DNA from: Beroe forskalii
Lineage: Eukaryota > Ctenophora > Nuda > Beroida > Beroidae
Length of the DNA: 64,000 bases
Assembly (NCBI GenBank): GCA_011033025.1
Contig: WFMF01000626.1
Span: 1-64,000 of the forward strand
Direction: 5' to 3'
Shown: positions 23,001-36,300 of the stretch, in pieces
Position numbering within the stretch: the stretch's first letter is position 1
Layout of the letters: each line of letters begins with the position of its first letter
The notes under the pieces: model-generated
What the model was told of the DNA's origin: nothing
The model's database searches: none
The model's input: only the letters and a program-made list of their open reading frames with translations
Translations under genes and position numbers: made by a program

Positions 23001-26000
23001 TAGTACCTACTTCCTGCAACAAATCAGCATATACTGAGACCCACTGTCTTGATTATCTGAACGTTTTAACTTGCTCCCTAAGCAGCATTTTACAGTGTTT
23101 GTTGTGCTGTTGAGGCTCTTTGACACGAGTTAGATTTTAACCAGCATGTGTTAATCGTGCTATTCTTATGGGCGCAGTCATTAGTTGCAGGTCCTAAAAA
23201 TACCATCTGATATTTCTACACGACTACCATTTGTAGTACGTCAACGCCATACTGATTTAACAATTTCAGAATGATTCTCTTTTCTCGAGTTAGCGACACC
23301 TGTGTTACTCAATGTTTCAATAGATTATGGTGAGGGTAACTACAAGTACAATTTAACAAGACTTACCACATATCCGTTACACTTTTAAAGGGTCACAAAG
23401 CATCAAACGAGCGATTACTCAATAGCTTCAGCAAAAGGAACATCATTAAATTATGTGACTAGCATCTTAAACATGTAGGTATCTCGAGTTTTGTCGTTGT
23501 GTTAATCGCTCGTTAAATCCTCGATCTTCGTCTTGGATTTTACTCTAATTTTTATTTCGGGCTTCGCCCTCGATAATAATTTATCGATTAACCCCCTCAA
23601 CCTCGATGATAAAGACTAAACTCAGCGCTTAAAACCATTATACCCTGCACTATAAGAAGCTTTTAGGCTATAAAATCACCAACTTCGCATCAGGTTTATC
23701 TTTGTTTTAGGGACATTAGACGTTTAACTTGGGCAAGTGACATTTGCATCACGGTCATATAAAAGCGATTTTGGTTCTTTTTGTGCCATTTCTCCTAAAA
23801 TTTCTTGTTTAAAATAGAGCAACAGCATGCAGCTCGAATATTCTAACTTTTTGAATTTTATTCGTGCTTTAGAAAAGAAGTTCTCCGATAGCTATTTGAA
23901 TTCGATAAACTTACTCAAACCTCCTATCACTTCTTTGAAATTTCATTATTTTTATGATTATGACCCAATCTGCAATAGAGTAGTCACAAATAAAAAATGT
24001 GACACCAATATGGAGGGGGGGGGGGTATTGACTATTGATGTGTTGCCTTATTGCTACTTCTCAGGACACTCTCACATCGTGATGTTATCATGTTTTGGAG
24101 TCAGCACAGTCTTACTCCTGCCAATATGCATGGTAAAGATGCCACGGATTCAGTGTCAACCAACCAACTCCAAGGAGGGGATACTGGATGACCAGTTCAT
24201 GGCATCAGGAGATAAGAACATTGAGAAGAATCATAAAGCGGGGAATTATCCGGAAACCAATGATCGGAAACACTTTGATGACACACAAAGACCCAGCAAG
24301 AATACTAACACCGATTCTTATTTGAATACTAATAGTGATACTAATTTCGATCCTTATTCCGAGGACCCTTATTCCGAGGATCCTAACATCCGCCCTCCGA
24401 TGGGGATGTATACCCCAGCTTTGTATCGTGACTTAAAACGTGGCCGTACAATGAAGCACCAAACCACAACCCCTTTCAGCTCAACCCCTTTCAGCACAAC
24501 CCCTTTCAGCACAACTCCTTTCAGCACAACCCCGACAAAGAAGTTTAGTGGTACAACGATGATGTACACTCCAAGAAGAACTGAAAGAGGAACCCCTTCA
24601 TGGATCATTACTCCAAAAAGAACTGAACACCCAACCCCCCAAAAAATAACATCTTTCCCTCCCTCGAAAAATGATGGGAATCCAACAACCAATAGCATGG
24701 CAGAAGAGGGCAAAGACAGAAATGAAAGTAAAGGTAAAGGTAAGGGTAAAGGCAAAGGTAAAGGCAAAGGCAAAGCAAATAGAGCTGAACAAACGATCGC
24801 AGACTCGAACTTGCCAGATAAGCTTATACCAACCAACACACTTTTGTGCCTTGCCTGCATCATCCTCAATGGATCCATCATTGCAAGGTATTGCAAGAAA
24901 CTGCAAAAGGTCGTTCCTACTTTGTACTTTATGAACGCAACTGTGGATATGACAGTAGGGGTTGGAGTTGCACTCCAGACCTTGACCATCATCCCTTCGA
25001 TTTCAATGAAGTACGACATTTCGGGTTACATTGCAGCCGTATGCTACATTCTCGTGGGTGTATCAACTAGGACCAGCACTTTTGTCAATCTCCTTCTCTG
25101 CACAGTCCGGGCAATCAACATAATCTCGCCTTTCCGCCATATTTCTCGTCTTGCTCTGATCACCGTCACGGCTTGTTACGCTTCTTTCTGGGCGGTCTTA
25201 GCAGCCTGGGATATTTCCTGGTTCGAAAAGAAAGCTGGACTTACGTCAGGGCTCTACGTGATAAAATCACTTGTTTTTAAGCCGGAGGTTGGGTTTGCTG
25301 CTATCAGCAAAGGCATTCCACGGTTCACAAAATAATATGAATAACGTTTTGTGCTTGTTTGTGCCACCCTTCATTGTTCCGGTGGTTATCTTGATTGGAT
25401 CGACCATTCTACAGGTACAACTACACGACATTATAACAAAATTCTTGGTTACTCGAGTAGTTAGTATGCATCTATACAGTACTGCGAAACTACGTTTATA
25501 TTCTGTTCTGTTGGAAATTCTCATGATATCTAACCCCTTTTCTCTTCTAGTTCGCTTTACCAACCCCACATATTCCCCTGCAGGTTGTAAAGCTGAGACA
25601 AACCACCAAAGTCAGTGCTCTAACCCAACAGGATAGCAAGTCTTCCAAACACCGAGCATCAACCACCATCCTCATCCTTTCTCTCATCTTCCTCATTTGC
25701 AACTCAGCTTCCATCATCATCTGGCTGGTTGTCTATCACGACTACTTAGGACAAACCACCATTAAAGCCATCAGCTGGTTTGAGCTGTGGCTGATCTATT
25801 TCTCCGGCACTACCCTCTTCCTTGTCTCCTCCACCCTGACACCCCATGTCCTGGAGATGAGGAGTTCTACAGACCCCATCCTGGAAAGGATTGTGAGATG
25901 GATGAGGAGGGTGGGTAGAAGAGTCATCTCTGTGTCTGGCCAGTGGAGGAGGTTTAGTAATAGTGTAGAGATCACAGAGTCCTTCAAGATGTCGGGAACG

Positions 26001-27357
26001 GAAGCATCGAACGATGTCATTTCAATACCAAGGGATTCAAGCTGCTGATCTACCAGAAGAGCAGAAGTAAGAACTTATGGAGAAATGTTGGTATACGTAA
26101 TAAGAGGCAGTTGTTAGTTACATGAACTTCATTAGGAATCTACATGAGATGTAACCACGGGCTTCTGACCGCCATAGCTGGTTTGAGAGAAATTTGACTC
26201 CAAAAACAGTCCCTTTTTACATCTAAAATTTGATTGTATGGAGAGACGCTTAATTCGATAGTTTCGGGACTCGATTAAGTGAGGAGTTGCGTAGGTGACT
26301 ATTCACTATTTCAATGAGTTCATTAGTGGGAATCTTTTTCAATCAATATTTTATATTCGAGCAATGAGTCATAGTGCACTATTATATGGAGAATGACGTA
26401 ACTATTCTTTGAGATTTCCATTTATTGACTGAAAATCAGAGATATCAACTTCTTGCAATACAAACCGTAATATTTTGAGTCAATAAAGGCAGAGCAACTA
26501 GAATTACTCACTGCATCTCCGTTAGAGGGCTGTATTTCACCCGTCAACATCTTGAATGTGGTGGTCTTTCCGGCCCCGTTAATTCCCAGCAACCCGAAAC
26601 ATTCACCTGACAAATACAAAACCCTCAGCGAGTATATTGGTTCATTGTGCCATTTGTAACCCTGAGATATGGACGGACCAAACCACAGCACTTCTGTACT
26701 GTAGTTTGTAGATTGAAATATTGCTGTCTAAGTTAAACGTTTTGCATACTGAATTAAAGCCCGGATATTCTGAAGAGATTAAAGAAAAGAAGAGAGAAAT
26801 CAGAAAAGTTTACTCTAATTCATAATCACAGAATAAATTACGCATCGTAAAGAGATAGAGGGTGCTTCATGTTTGATACTGACCAGGGGAAACAGAGAAA
26901 GCGAGTCTGTTCACTACCACCTTATTCTTGGAGTAGATCTTACAGAGGTTCTGTGTCTTCAACACATCGTTGTAGGCGTAGGAGTAGATGGTTCGTTGTC
27001 GTTCTGCTTTGTGGAGAAGGAGAGAACTCTTTAGGGAGACAATGTGACAATGAAATGAAATTATTAATCTTAGTAAAGTTTAAATCACATTGAACGATGT
27101 GAAGATACCTTATTGGCCTTTATTTAGCCGGGCCGGCCTTTTTTAACGGGCCCTGTGGGCAAAAATCTCAAAGTCGTTTTTGTCCTTATTAAGGGCCGGT
27201 TCAAAAAGGGCCAATAAGGTATCATCAGTTTCAGGGCCACCTAGATCCTGCTCAAGGAACCCTGATTCCCTCCTCATTAGGCTCTGCTTTGACATCTTCG
27301 TCCTCTACATCCTTGTGAATGTTCGGCACGTTCCTCCTTTTCCCTTTCCGCGGAATG
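20082..27357 (-). CDS. ABCA exons: NBD2 and C-terminal domain
   Basis: In order: an acidic linker ([16 protein letters not shown]), [20 protein letters not shown], Walker [10 protein letters not shown] (26512-26606), Q-loop [18 protein letters not shown] (22516-22686), signature [17 protein letters not shown] (22220-22365), Walker [18 protein letters not shown] (21756-21844), H-loop [14 protein letters not shown] (21402-21516) and the ABCA-specific tail [27 protein letters not shown]. All catalytic elements of an active ATPase are intact. The stop follows QLSFD at 20082. The phase between the 27261 and 27006 exons is not fully resolved. Confidence 0.9.
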
Positions 27358-30300
27358 CTGCGGATATGTCACTTTACAAATACAGTACATGGCTTCTATA
27401 GAATTCCATGTATTGGAACCATTGACCTTTATACAACCCTCTGGTACGTGGCCTCCATGTATTGAAGCCATTACCCTTTATACAACCCTCTGTATAGACA
27501 AAGACACTTGCTTGATCCGGTCCATTATATTGGTTTAGACCCTCGCCCTTCGGGATGCAGGCCTAACTGGATATATCCCTCGGGAAGTATACAAGAATGG
27601 TCCTGGTATGTTATCATTTATCAGACTTTCATGCAGGCTTTGGACGATTTCTAAATTAATTGACTTGGATGATTATTGATTACGATTTATGGTTGTTAAA
27701 TAAGCTGCTGAGATTAGTGTCATTCTCTATTATTTTCGCTTTGAAATTCCTGATATTTTTAGTCGTTTACCTTTGACTGCCCTTACCTGATTAGACAAAG
27801 GATTGCAATGAAAACAAATCCGGTGACTGCCATGAACGTCAGGTTCCTTCCAATGATCTTCCAAGACCAAGGGGACACAGTGGGGTAGCCTGTAAATGTA
27901 GATGTGAGAAATATCATATTCACAAAATAAACAAAAATAATTATAAAAACCATTCTTCTGTAGATTATAAGAAAACGGACTTATTAAATTCACCTTGAAT
28001 GAGACTCACCGAAGACGACATTGATGTCGTTAATGAACTGGTTAGCAGCGAGGTCCATGACACCTCTGCCCAAACAGTAGTTAGGCAGCAGTAGGAATAG
28101 GTACTTCAGGATGTTGTTGAAGCTGAGGTGAAGAGAGGGTATTACGAGATACAGAACCGATTGAGATGAAAACTTCATGACTGCTTAATCTGACACGCTG
28201 ATTTCGAATATTTTGCTCTCAATATTATGTCACATTCATACAAGTAGTCATTATATTGGAGTGTCCAAATAGCTTCGACATGGGGCGAACCACGGACCTG
28301 ACAATGCCGATGTCATTTGTTAAAAGAGACCAGACACTTAACAGGAACTCGACATGAGTTGGTTATACCCAGTGTGTTCAGACAGATCATTATCACGTAC
28401 GCGTTGTTAGCTTCCGCGAATATCTTAGACGAAATGTACTTGCGTTTGATAACTCATGGAATTGACTTAGGATCAGTGGTGTATGTCGTTTGGGCACTGA
28501 ACTCAATATCCTGGTGGTGAGGGTGGTGGTAATCCCACAGAAGGTGTTCAGACAGATCATTATCACGTACGCGTTGTTAGCCAAGCGTACAGGAAACTGT
28601 GCGGGAGGACGAAATGAGGAGCTGCACATTGCAGGATTAATTATACCCAAAACCCATTATAGGGTCCTGAAATTCCTGTAGTCATATTGAACAAAACCTT
28701 CGAGATAAAAAAGAGTTGGTGATTACCTCGCGCCCTGATTGGTCAAACTCAAATCGAGTCCAGTCATTTAATTTAAAGTAATTTAGGGAGAATGAATAAT
28801 ATGCGCTTTAAGGAGGTAAATAAATCTCATTCCATCTGAGGAAAATTTAGAAAATGAGATCCTAATTCTACTCACATAAGTGGAGTGATTGACCAGGAGT
28901 AAAGGACGAAGAGCATGGTAATAGCAGGGATGTTATCGGCACTGGAGAAGGAAGGAGAGTGGAAGATCACGATACCTGAGAGATGTTGTTATAGCAACCG
29001 ATACCAGCTGAGAGATGTTGCAATAGCAAACGTAAACGATACCTGAGAGATGTTGTTATAGCAACAGTAAACGATACCTGAGATATGTTGTTATAGCAAC
29101 CGATACCTGAGAGATGTTGCAATAGCAACCGTAAACGATACCTGAGATATGTTGTTAACTTGTTATAGTATCCGTAAACGATACCTTAAATAATAAGTGA
29201 TACAACATCAAGCACCATGTAACCCGAAATGTAAGATACCATACAGTAGATAATATCATACAGTAGATAACATCAACATTCAACAGGATCGTAACAGTAG
29301 GGCATTGACACGAGTAATAAGATTTGGAGTAAAAACAATGTAAAACCCCTACAGTAGTGACCACTCACCATGTCCCAGATCAGATTGGATATCCAGTAGG
29401 GGACTATCCTAGCACCTGCAATACACTCCAGCAGATACAAACTAGAACACCTGGTAAAGGGAAGTGATGTCAACACCATGCCAAAATACTGCAAATAACC
29501 AAATCATACTTCATTCACAACTACGGCATTTTATTGAGGCCCCCTTTTGTCCATTATCTCAATGAATGATTCATCTCTTCCTGTCGCTTCTTCTTAAAAT
29601 CATCATCAGTATACCATCGACAGTTTATTAGCATTATACCCATAAGCAATTTAAAATCAACCAATCAGCGCGTGAGTCGACTGTATACTCGTTAGCTGAT
29701 TGGTCGCAGTCCCTACCTCTCACTGACAAGGAAGAGCACGAAGCTGGCTGGCACGAAGCTGAGAGCCACTATAATAAACACACTGATCACGAGGTCGTAG
29801 GATTCCTCGTCCATCAACTCCCACGTTTCTGGGGGGTTTGTTGAGGGTTGTAGGGTTTTCAAGGGGTTGGAGGGTTTCAAGGGGTTGTAGGGGTTTCAAG
29901 GGGGTTTATTAGGGGGTGGCAGGGTTTTCGTCGGTTGAATGATCAATCAATATTTCGCGTCATAATATTCCTCATAATAAGCTCTAAAACTGAAGAACAG
30001 CAGAACACCACTGACCTGCCAGGGAACTGTTGCTGGGTAGAGGGTGGGTGGACACAGTGATACCGTACTCTGATATGTTGCTCCATTCTGAGGGGTTATG
30101 GCGATTGGTGATACATTCTTTCTAAGATCTCGCAAGCTTTTCATGAACTAATATAGGGTTTCAAAGGGGTTGGAGGCTTTCAAAGGGAAGAAATTACAAA
30201 TTGCCAGAAAAGCAAGTAGAAACGGTAGGGGTTTCAATCATGGGTCACGTTTTCAAATTGCCAATTTCATGTATTTCAAAAGGGGTCAAGAAAAGGGGGT

Positions 30301-33300
30301 TGAGGGTTTCAAAGGGAAAGTGGAAACATAATAAAGAGTCCAGAACATCAAATTTGAATTGAACCCATGCCATTGGCCAAGGGGGTGCCCCAAAGGGGTT
30401 GGAGGGTTTCAAAGAAGGGGGTTTATCCCCACCCCCCAGTATCTGCCCATAGTTCCCAAGTTTGAGAACCCTGATGCCATTCCCCATATTTCCGTCAGTA
30501 TCGAGTCAGTATCCCCCCCCCCTCAGCATCACCCACCCCCAGAGTACTGTTGCTGGGTACCCCTCAGTACAGTGATCCCCATATGTTGCTCCATTCTGGA
30601 GGTTATGGTCATTGGTGATAAATTGTTTCTAAGATCCCCACCCCTCAGTATCCCCACCCCCTCAGTATCCCCCACCCTCAGTATCCCCCCCCTCAACCAC
30701 CCCTGTATCCCCACCCCCCCCTGTATCCCCACCCTCAGTATCCCCCACCCCCCCTCAGTATCCCCCACCCTCAGTATCCCCACCCCTCAGTATCCCCACC
30801 CCCCAGTATCCCCCACAGTATCCCCACCCCTCAGTATCCCCCACCCCCTCAGTATCCCCCACCCCTCAGTATCCCCCCACCCCTCAGTATCCCCCACCCC
30901 TCGGCAGTATCCCCACCAGTATCCCCCACCCCCCCCTCAGTACCCCCACCCCCTCAGTATCCCCCCCTCAGTATCTCCCAGCACCAGGTTATTAATGTCC
31001 CAGGTACAGACGTAGTGGTAGGTGGGGAGGGCGTCAGTATCCCCACCCCTCAGTATCCCCCCTTTGGCAGTATCCCACCCCTCAGTACCCCCCCTCAGTA
31101 CCCCTGAAATTAAATATTTTGATGATCTCAACATATCAAGGTATTAAAAAGTAAACACTCCTCCAGCTATCTACCTCTGAAAGACGTATCTCATGTTGGT
31201 CTGAACCAGGAACTTCTCCAGATTCCAGCCCGTCAGGTTCTGTAGGATGTAACCGGAAATGGAAGTGAACTCCAGTAGTTTGGGGATCTCAGGGAACATG
31301 TGGTTACCGCACATATCTGAGGAGAGAGGTTATACAGGTTCTTAGACGCAAGAAAATATTTTGTTGGGGACGATTTTATATACTTGAGGATGACGGAGAC
31401 ATAAGGAGATGAATTCTGATTCTTTTTTAATTCACTAAATCAAATGGACAGTGCAGAATATGAAATATAAAACGCTTTAGCTATCAATAGGGCTGTTGTA
31501 GTAGTGTTGCCACGGGAAAGCCATTTGAGAGGTATGTTTGGGCGAGGTGAAGTTGTTGAGCGCCATAACCTCAGCATCTGAAAACGCTTATTGAGCAAAT
31601 AAACCCCTCTTCTAGAACCTTCACCACGGGAAATAGTCTCTGCTAAACTTGAACTCTATTTGGCAATCGTATTGAGCTGTTACCAATTGCGTCATTTCTC
31701 GACTCATTTCACCGTAATATTAGCTTGAATACAAATGAATTTAATTGATTTAGGTACATAATTTTTTGTCAGGCGTTGCCTGACCCCCTCGCACGCACTA
31801 ATTTGTACACTTTATGAGATACTGGAGAGAGGGAGTATTTATGAGTCGCATGTTTACGAATGATTGCTAATAAATTCTTATGAAAAGCACTAAAGCAGCT
31901 TTACACGACGGATTAAAAGCCGTTTCTCATTTCGCCGCAAATAACAGTTAAATCAGGACTTATTTCATAAAGTATCCGTATAAATTTTGACGCAAATAAC
32001 TGTTAAGCCAGTATCTATATCGTAAAGTATACCGATGGGAGGTGCCCAAGGTCCCGCTGGGTACCCCACTAGTTCAGCAAGTCGGGAGGTTCCGTCACTA
32101 GAGTTATCAGAGAAGGGTACGTAGTAAGGGTGCTTGAACATGTTCACTGACAGCTCCAGCTTCTTACTTGACAGATATTTACTTGGGTTTGGGAGATGTT
32201 TCCTTGTGTTTGGGATAGATATTTCCTTGTGTTTGGGAAAGATATTTCCTTGTGTTTGAGAAAATTTATCTCCTTGTGTTTGAAAATGTTAAAAGATATT
32301 TCCATGTGTTTGGAAAAGCTACAAGTGGAGGTTGAAAAATGATTTGTCGATGAAGTTGGTAATTCCAGAAGCAGCAAATTCACGAGTTTTGCAATCAGAA
32401 AATAGTATACTCCACAAAAGTCAGTTAAATTTCAAGACGTGTGACTCAGTACTTACTTGAGTCGAGGTGAGGCCTGACGATGGAGATGACCATGGCTAGA
32501 GAGACAAAGACAGCAGGCAGCACTAGCTGGAAAAAGAGACCCCAGCAGTCCCGTCGCGTGTGGTGAATCCTGAGGGTGGGGGTTAGATGGGAGAAATAAT
32601 TCCCTGAAATTGGGACAAAAATCTGATTATGTCGTTTCTACTTCACGACCAATATTTATCATGTGGGATTATAATTCTTTGAGGATCGAAATTTGAGCGT
32701 TTCTAAAATATGGCAATCGTGGAAGGATTAGGATTGGGCTTTCAAAATATCGGGATCTGTTCAGTGTTCGTAAAACCCCCAAGTTTTGTTCCTCTGGTAC
32801 CTCTTCATTCTCTCTCACTTTGTATACAGTAGTTTTGTAACGTCTCTTATTGTAGTTGTACCTAATCATGGAAGGATTAGGGTTTCAAAATATGTTTTTT
32901 TCCGTAAAATACTAACTCCTGCGCCCCAATAATTCCTGTACCTCTTCATGAGTTGTGCGCGTATCTGCCTGCAGGTGGTTGGAGGAGGCAGGTCCTGTTT
33001 GGAAAGGGGCAGCAAGTCAGCCAACTCCTCGTCCACCTTCTCATCGTCATAGAGATGCGGGGGTACTTCGTCAGCAGCGTACTTCTCGTCTGGGAAGTTA
33101 TGAAATACACAGACATGCACCTATTGGGTCCGTTTTGGGATGCAGCCCGAGGGATTTATCCGGTTGAGGCGCGAAGGGCGATTGTCTAATTCAATATGAA
33201 CCCGATAAGGCAAGTTTCTATGTATCATTGACACCGATGGAAATAATTACTGAATGAATATTATCCAAGAGATCAGACAACGAGAATTTGGTTCGGTCAA

Positions 33301-36300
33301 CAAGATAAATCTTCACAGAGTAAACACTGACCTGGTTCTTCCTCTAGCGGCATGTTATCATCGTGTAGCAGAGTGTCACTCTTCTTAGAAGCCATGTTTT
33401 CACCGTCAGCAACACTCAAAAACACCTGCAAAAACTCAGAGTTAGTAATGATCCAAAAATACCTTCCAAAACCTCAGAGTTAGTAATGATCCACAAATCC
33501 CTTCCTAAACCTCAGAGTTACAAGAATGATCCACAAATCCCTTCCTAAACCTCAGAGTTACTAATGATCCAAAAATCCCTTCCTAAACCTAAGAGTTACA
33601 TGATCCAAAAATCCCTTCCTAAACCTCAGAGTTAGTAATGGTCCAAAGATTCCTTCCTAAACCTCAGAGTTATTAATGATTCACAAATTGATTACTGAAC
33701 CTCAGAGTTATTAATGATCCGCATATTGATTTCTGAACCACAGAGTTAATAATGAAGTAATGATCCACATATTGGTAACTGAACCCCAGAGTTAATAAAA
33801 TACTAAAACTTAGACTTATTTAATGATCCACAGACTTATTATTAATCCACAGAGTTACAGGGGCAGTTCAAACTGCACTGTGCGCGTCTTTTTGTGTGCG
33901 CGGTGTAAGTTTACGCGGCGTATAGACATGAAATGTGAATAGCATGGCGTCGAGTACGCCGCGCACACAAAAGATGTTCAAACCGCAGTTCGAGCTGTCA
34001 CCGTTATAACTGAATTTACAGTAACACCTAAAATCGCAATATTAAACACTTATTTGCTGATCTGATCTCACGTGACGCATTTAAAATTCTCTAGAACAGA
34101 TCAACACTAGAACAAATGAAATGGCATAAAACTGATCTATAGATGACTGAAAATCATCGGTCAACCAATCATCATGCTGGATTTATATGGTACTGCGCGT
34201 TCATTTGTCATAGCAAAACTTATTGAAGGGGGAGCTTTCCAGCCAAATCACACGATTGTGGCTGACCAATGAACCCTGCACACCTTAGTAAAACTATATG
34301 TACTTTAGAGGCGTAAGACGAACACGCAGACAATATAGAGCCCTGCGAGAGCAGGGCTCTATATAATATTTAAATGTCGACAGCGTAGCTGGAGACATTT
34401 AAATAATTTAGAGTGCGAGGCGAAGCGAAGCTGAGCCGAGTGCTCTAAATCATATTTCTGCGGTGAGTCTGAGCCTCTAAAGTACTATAGTAGTCGAACG
34501 GTGTACAAAAGACACACCCTGTACACAACAAGCACACATTACCTTATATGGTAATAATAGAAAATGCTTGTTAACACAAAACAAAAAAGCGCATAACTCA
34601 GCCGTTTTTTGAGCAATTTTGATCAAACTTTCAGGATATTACGGGCAAGATATGACCAATACATTCCTGGAGTAGCTAACATTTCTGACCCTCGGAAATT
34701 GAGATATGACAGATAAACCGGTGTTTTGTTTTAAAGTTACCGCTTAACAACTGGCTTTTCGGTCATAACTCCGCTTCTGGAGCTCAAAAATGAATCTAAA
34801 CTTCACTGAGATGTTGCTTTTATGAAGCTCTAAATATCCTGAAAGTTTCATCAAGTTTGCTCAAAAAACCTCGGAGATATGCACATTTTTGTAACGCAAA
34901 AGCAAAGGTCGCTTAGATGTGTATTTAAATTGGTGTGTCATAACAAACACATGATATAAAGCGCGAGTAGAACACGACTCTACGCATATAGTACTACCCT
35001 TTAAATCGGTCAAAACTTGTCGTGAGACTACTATACCACCTTTTGTAGCGTACCCGTCAATTGAGTTCCTCGATAGCTTTCATTATATTGTTCACATAAA
35101 ATATTAGTTCGCATGACATATTCTAGATTCATTTTATTTCTAAAGTGGGTTAATGTATGCTGAGTCCGTCCCAAAGCAAGAGAGTGTGCATATCCCTTTG
35201 TAACGACCTTTAAAAACTGACTAAAGTCAGCCCCCGTACAGTGTACGGGGGGTTTACTTTGGTCAAAATTCAGCCCATATATCGTGTTATCTCAGTTATC
35301 ACTTTAATTAATCTTAAATTCACCAACCTTTGTCAATGCCTTTCATTTCTGATCACTGCAGATTGCAGTTGACCCTGTTTTAGTCGAGCCTATTTGTCAT
35401 TACGCCACCCCAAAACCACTTTACGCCGCCCTACACCACTTTACGCCGCCACTACACCACTTTCACCGCCCCTTCACCACTTTACGCCGCCCCTACGCCA
35501 CTTTACACCGCCCCTACACCACTTTACGCCGCCACTACACCACTTTTCACCGCACCCTACACCACTTTACGCCGCCCCTACACCACTTTACGCCACCCCT
35601 AGACCACTTTACGCCGCCCCTACGCCACTTTACGCCGCACCTACACCACTTTATGCCGCGTCAACACCACTTTACGCCGCCCCTACACCACTTTACGCCA
35701 CCCCTACACCACTTAACACCGCTTCAATACCACTTTACGCCGCTCCAACACCACTTTACGCCACCCCTACACCACTTTACGCCGCCCCTACACCACTTTA
35801 CGCCACCCCTAGACCACTTTTCACCGCACCCTACACCACTTTAAATTGCCACTAAACCACTTTACGCCGCCCCTACACCACTTTACGCCGCCCCTACACC
35901 ACTTTACGCCGCCCCTACACCACTTTACGCCGCCCCTATACCACTTTACGCCCCCCTACACCACTTTCACCACCCCTACACCACTTTACGCCGCCTCTAC
36001 ACCACTTTACGCCGCCCCCTACACCACTTTACGCCACGCCTACACCACTTTACGCCGCCCCTACACCACTTTACGCCGCCCCTATACCACTTTACGCCGC
36101 CCCTACGCCACTTTACGCCGCACCTACACCACTTTACGCCGCTTCAACACCACTTTACGCCGCTCCAACACCACTTTATGCCGCGTCAACACCACTTTAC
36201 GCCGCCCCTACACCACTTTACGCCACCCCTACACCACTTTACGCCGCTTCACACCACTTTACGCCACCCCTACACCACTTTACGCCGCTTCACACCACTT

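Noticed and set aside
24369-25019. 216-codon minus-strand frame opposite the 23.8-kb GPCR
   Set aside because: Shadow of the receptor frame: Leu/Pro and Val/Leu repeats mirror the KGKG and TTPFS repeats.
30359-31015. 218-codon frame of SIPHPLSIP-type repeats
   Set aside because: Translated CCCCTCAGTATCC minisatellite inside ABCA introns.
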